From positions 2,078,501-2,142,500 of the forward strand of contig NZ_CP095732.1 of assembly GCF_020447305.1 (NCBI RefSeq): DNA of 64,000 nucleotides, written 5' to 3'. Origin of the DNA: Abyssibius alkaniclasticus (GTDB lineage Bacteria; Pseudomonadota; Alphaproteobacteria; Rhodobacterales; Rhodobacteraceae). The notes under the pieces were generated by a model. The model was not told where the DNA came from. It did no database searches and saw only the letters and a program-made list of their open reading frames with translations. Position 1 is the stretch's first letter. Every line of letters starts with the position of its first letter. Of the stretch, positions 61,452 to 64,000 are shown one piece after another. The position numbers were made by a program, and so were the translations under genes.

Positions 61452-62596
61452 AAATTACCGCCTTGAAGACCTTTATTGTGCCACCCCGTTGGTTGTTCTT
61501 GAAAATTGAAACAGACGAAGGCTTGGTCGGTTGGGGCGAGCCTGTTCTTGAGGGCCACGCCAGAACACTTGCCAGCGCGATTGACGAGCTTGCTGATCTG
61601 CTGATCGGGCGAAACCCGCTTCATATCGAAGACATTTGGCAAATGATCTATCGCAACGGTTGCTATCGCGGCGGCCCCGTGCTGATGAGCGCGCTTTCGG
61701 GCATCGACATGGCTTTATGGGATATCAAGGGCAAGTTTTTCAATGCCCCGATCTATGACCTTCTAGGCGGGCCAGTACGCGAAAAAGTGCGCACATATTG
61801 CTGGATCGGGGGTGATCGCCCCGAAAACCTTGTGGAAGACGCAAAACTGCTGGTCGCCAAGGGATATGACGCCTGCAAGATGAATGTCTGCCATGAACTC
61901 CAAATCATTGATCGACACAGCGCAGTAGATGCGATTGTTGCTCAGATGTTTGAATTGCGCGCAGCTGTCGGCCCGTCACTTGATCTGGCGTTTGACTTTC
62001 ATGGACGCGTTCATGTGCCAATGGCAAAGATATTGCTGAAGGAGCTAGAGCCACTGCGCCCGATTTTCGTTGAAGATGCAGTCACGTCACAGCAGGTGGA
62101 TGCAATGGCCGATCTGGCGCGCAGCACAACGATTCCACTGTGTATTGGCGAGAGGTTGCATAGCCGCTACGATTTCAAACAGGTGTTCGAGAAAGCTGCG
62201 GCCAGCGTCATCAATCCGGATACGGCCCATGTTGGGGGCATTTCAGAAATGCTGCGTATCGGCCATTGGGCTGAGGCTTATGACATTGCGCTCGCACCGC
62301 ATTGCCCGCTGGGGCCAATCGCGCTTGCCGCGAGCTTACAAGTCGATGCGTTGTGTCACAACGCCTTCATTCAGGAACAAAGCCTGGGCATTCACTATAA
62401 TCAGGGCGGCGACCTGAATGACTACCTGCGCCCTGAAAGCAGGTTTGCCTGCGCCGGCGGCTATCTCCCAATTCCAACAGGCGCGGGGCTGGGCATTGAG
62501 GTCGATGAAGAATTTGTAATCGAACAGGCCAAAATCGGTCATCGCTGGCGCGCACCGGTTTGGCGACATAAGGATGGTTCAATTGCAGAGTGGTAA
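61448..62596 (+). CDS. dgoD: D-galactonate dehydratase
   Basis: 382 residues, GTG start overlapping the CoA transferase stop (GTGA). Enolase superfamily (MR group) with high similarity to E. coli DgoD along the whole length: IVPPRWLFLKIETDEGLVGWGEP, YRGGPVLMSALSGIDMALWDIKGK, DFHGRVH and GERLHSR with metal ligands and a catalytic His, then APHCPLGPIALAA and QEQSLGIHYNQG. It removes water from D-galactonate to give 2-dehydro-3-deoxy-D-galactonate. The C-terminus HRWRAPVWRHKDGSIAEW is almost that of E. coli. Confidence 0.94.
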   Translation: MKITALKTFIVPPRWLFLKIETDEGLVGWGEPVLEGHARTLASAIDELADLLIGRNPLHIEDIWQMIYRNGCYRGGPVLMSALSGIDMALWDIKGKFFNAPIYDLLGGPVREKVRTYCWIGGDRPENLVEDAKLLVAKGYDACKMNVCHELQIIDRHSAVDAIVAQMFELRAAVGPSLDLAFDFHGRVHVPMAKILLKELEPLRPIFVEDAVTSQQVDAMADLARSTTIPLCIGERLHSRYDFKQVFEKAAASVINPDTAHVGGISEMLRIGHWAEAYDIALAPHCPLGPIALAASLQVDALCHNAFIQEQSLGIHYNQGGDLNDYLRPESRFACAGGYLPIPTGAGLGIEVDEEFVIEQAKIGHRWRAPVWRHKDGSIAEW

Positions 62597-63524
62597 TCTG
62601 ACCGATGCACGACTTATCGGAGTCGATTGGGGCACCTCGTCGTTCCGCGCCTATTTATTGAATGATAATGGCGAGTTACTGGATCGAGTCAGTTCACCTT
62701 CCGGTATTCTGAATGTCCCTGATCGCAATTTCGCCGCTATTCTGGACAGAAATTGCGGCCAGTGGCCGAACGTGCCAACACTCATGTGTGGCATGATCGG
62801 CAGTCGTAACGGTTGGATTGAAGCGGACTATCTTTCTGGTCTGACAGGGGCGAGCGAGCTAGCTGCTCAACTCAAAGAAATAGAAAATACCAATATTCGC
62901 ATTGTTCCCGGCATCTCGGGGCAAGATTTTTCCGGTGGTCCGGATGTGATGCGCGGCGAGGAAACGCTTCTTGTCGGAGCGCTTGCATTGGGCGCGCCGC
63001 GTGATGGATTAATTTGCTTGCCCGGCACGCATTCCAAATGGGTCAATCTTGTATCCGGGCGAATTGCTGGTTTTTCCACCTATCTGACAGGCGAGGTTTT
63101 TGCGCTCATGCGTGATCGTTCAATTTTGTCGCCCCTAATGGAAGAAAATGCCATTGTGTGGGACCGTCCGCAGCAAAACGCTTTTGTCGAAGGCGTTGAA
63201 ATGGCGCGAGATAGCACCGGCTTATTGCATCAGCTCTTCTCGCTGCGCGCGCGGGTTCTGACAGGGCACCCCGCTGCCTCTGATCTGGTCGCGCGACTTT
63301 CTGGCCTTATGATCGGCGCCGAGTTGTTGTCGATAAAACCCGACAACGGAACCGCATCAGTAAGCCTCATAACGTCAGGTGCAATCGGTGAACGCTACCG
63401 CATGGCACTGGAGCATCTGGATATTGGTGTTATCGAATACGATGCGGAACTGTGTTGCCAGCGTGGCTTGCATGACATTGCCCTTGCTGCCCAGCTACCG
63501 GCGTTTCGGCAAACGGGCGGATAG
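62574..63524 (+). CDS. dgoK: 2-dehydro-3-deoxygalactonokinase
   Basis: 316 residues. Starts GVDWGTSSFRAYLLNDNGEL (ATP/phosphate motif) and continues with MCGMIGSRNGW, GEETLLVGAL, LPGTHSKWVNL and LTGEVFALMRDRSIL, all diagnostic of DgoK. It phosphorylates the DgoD product to KDPGal, which an aldolase (DgoA, not in the window) splits to pyruvate and glyceraldehyde 3-phosphate. The ATG at 62574 overlaps dgoD by 23 bases, so the genes are coupled. Confidence 0.94.
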   Translation: MVQLQSGNLTDARLIGVDWGTSSFRAYLLNDNGELLDRVSSPSGILNVPDRNFAAILDRNCGQWPNVPTLMCGMIGSRNGWIEADYLSGLTGASELAAQLKEIENTNIRIVPGISGQDFSGGPDVMRGEETLLVGALALGAPRDGLICLPGTHSKWVNLVSGRIAGFSTYLTGEVFALMRDRSILSPLMEENAIVWDRPQQNAFVEGVEMARDSTGLLHQLFSLRARVLTGHPAASDLVARLSGLMIGAELLSIKPDNGTASVSLITSGAIGERYRMALEHLDIGVIEYDAELCCQRGLHDIALAAQLPAFRQTGG

Positions 63525-63533
63525 GGGCTTGCT

Positions 63534-64000
63534 ATGACAAATATTGGCAGGATTGCTGACTTACTTGTTGAAACCGGTGCGGATTGGGCGGTGTTGACGG
63601 GGGCAGATAGTATTTGTTTCGCACTTGGCCACATTGTCCCGATTGAGATTGGCCAGTCCCCCTTTTCAGGCGGGCCAAGCGTGGCATTCATTGGTCGAGA
63701 TGGTTGCGCGGGTTTGGTTTGCCCAAATACTGATGCCGCACAGGGAGTTGGATTCGAAGAGATCAGTTACGCAGGATTTGCCAACGCTGTAACCGATCAA
63801 GTCGCAAACTATCGATCCGCAGTGCAGCAGATGATCCGTCAACTCGGATTTACGGGTCAGTTTGGTTTCGAAGCAACAAGTTTCCCCTATATTTTACGCG
63901 ATTTGTTGCCGGGTGTCCCAACCCCGATAGACTTGTCGATGGCACGGCTGCGAGCGGTAAAATCAGCAGCCGAGTGCGCGCGGATGACCGTTTCGGCGCA
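63534..64000 (+). CDS. M24 (creatinase/Xaa-Pro peptidase-like) protein, 5' part
   Basis: Open from ATG 63534 to the window end (155 codons). The creatinase N-terminal fold is seen: NIGRIADLLVETGADWAVLTGADSICFALGHIVP, and the linker PIDLSMARLRAVKSAAECARM that precedes the M24 catalytic domain (MVKSxAEIA consensus). Metal ligands lie beyond the window. Such genes occur in sugar-acid and amide catabolic loci; its substrate here is not known. Confidence 0.75.
   Translation, partial: MTNIGRIADLLVETGADWAVLTGADSICFALGHIVPIEIGQSPFSGGPSVAFIGRDGCAGLVCPNTDAAQGVGFEEISYAGFANAVTDQVANYRSAVQQMIRQLGFTGQFGFEATSFPYILRDLLPGVPTPIDLSMARLRAVKSAAECARMTVSA

Noticed and set aside
1-64000. CRISPR arrays, rRNA and complete tRNA genes
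   Set aside because: I looked for regularly spaced repeats, tRNA cloverleaf ends and rRNA stretches on both strands and found none complete; only a tRNA-like 3' end at 28651 and 37618.

Overview
The window reads as a chromosome or large-replicon segment of an alphaproteobacterium, most likely a Rhodobacterales/Paracoccaceae (Roseobacter-type) organism. The evidence is the GC-rich codon use, a tail module of the type shared by Rhodobacter gene transfer agents and related siphophages, a RepB/ParB/recombinase cassette, P27 terminase small subunits and oxidative galactonate catabolism. It is an accessory-rich stretch: nearly every 5-15 kb the gene content changes and a mobile-element gene or fragment marks the border.

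Region 1 (1-11.6 kb, + strand) is the distal end of a siphovirus-like prophage: tail tube end, tail chaperone-like protein, tape measure, four proteins matching GTA gp12-gp15 in order (DUF2460, DUF2163, NlpC/P60, large baseplate hub), a DUF2793/C1q-like adhesin, and a lysis cassette (holin-like membrane protein, M15 endolysin with a C-terminal anchor, overlapping inner and outer spanins). The lysis genes argue for a phage rather than a true GTA.

Region 2 (12.1-28.5 kb) is a surface polysaccharide locus. On the minus strand an EPS-type MarR regulator is followed by a GT4, a Wzx-like flippase, a GT2, a Wzy/EpsG-like polymerase, the FnlA-FnlB-FnlC set for UDP-N-acetyl-L-fucosamine and a WbuB-like GT4. 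On the plus strand lie an RfaH/NusG-like antiterminator and a fused epimerase-phosphoglycosyl transferase that should start repeat-unit synthesis. Ops-like pause sequences sit in the leaders of both arms. Between the arms is a foreign-looking three-gene module (large serine recombinase, ParB, RepB) with no ParA.

Region 3 (28.6-37.6 kb) looks like a small island: a decayed chimeric tyrosine integrase interrupted by an IS3-family element, then gmd-fcl-manC for GDP-mannose/GDP-L-fucose and an AT-rich glycosyltransferase-like gene. A 13-bp repeat resembling a tRNA 3' end lies near each edge.

Region 4 (38.0-47.7 kb) is a candidate defence island bracketed by two different IS3-family elements: an IS-truncated Vsr endonuclease, a Dcm-type cytosine methyltransferase, and a convergent translationally coupled operon (73-aa protein, GHKL/MORC-like ATPase, unknown 278-aa protein, DUF6339 protein). 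No obvious restriction nuclease or helicase is present beside the damaged Vsr. This and the recombinase-ParB-RepB cassette are the best candidates for under-described systems.

Region 5 (48.0-51.7 kb) is a phage remnant: a ParB-DNA methylase gene broken by one nonsense codon, a small membrane protein, two tandem P27 terminase small subunits and a small serine recombinase, with no large terminase.

Region 6 (52.1-64 kb) is an intact-looking sugar catabolic locus: FadR-type regulator, GH88/GH105 hydrolase, SDR dehydrogenase, AraF/G/H-like ABC importer, DUF4432 mutarotase-like protein, enoyl-CoA hydratase, CaiB CoA-transferase, D-galactonate dehydratase (DgoD), 2-dehydro-3-deoxygalactonokinase (DgoK) and the start of an M24 peptidase-like gene. 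The core is a De Ley-Doudoroff galactose/galactonate route; the CoA enzymes are unusual in it. A perfect 15-bp palindrome lies in the divergent SDR/ABC promoter. All assignments come from reading the sequence and recalled family knowledge; no search was run.
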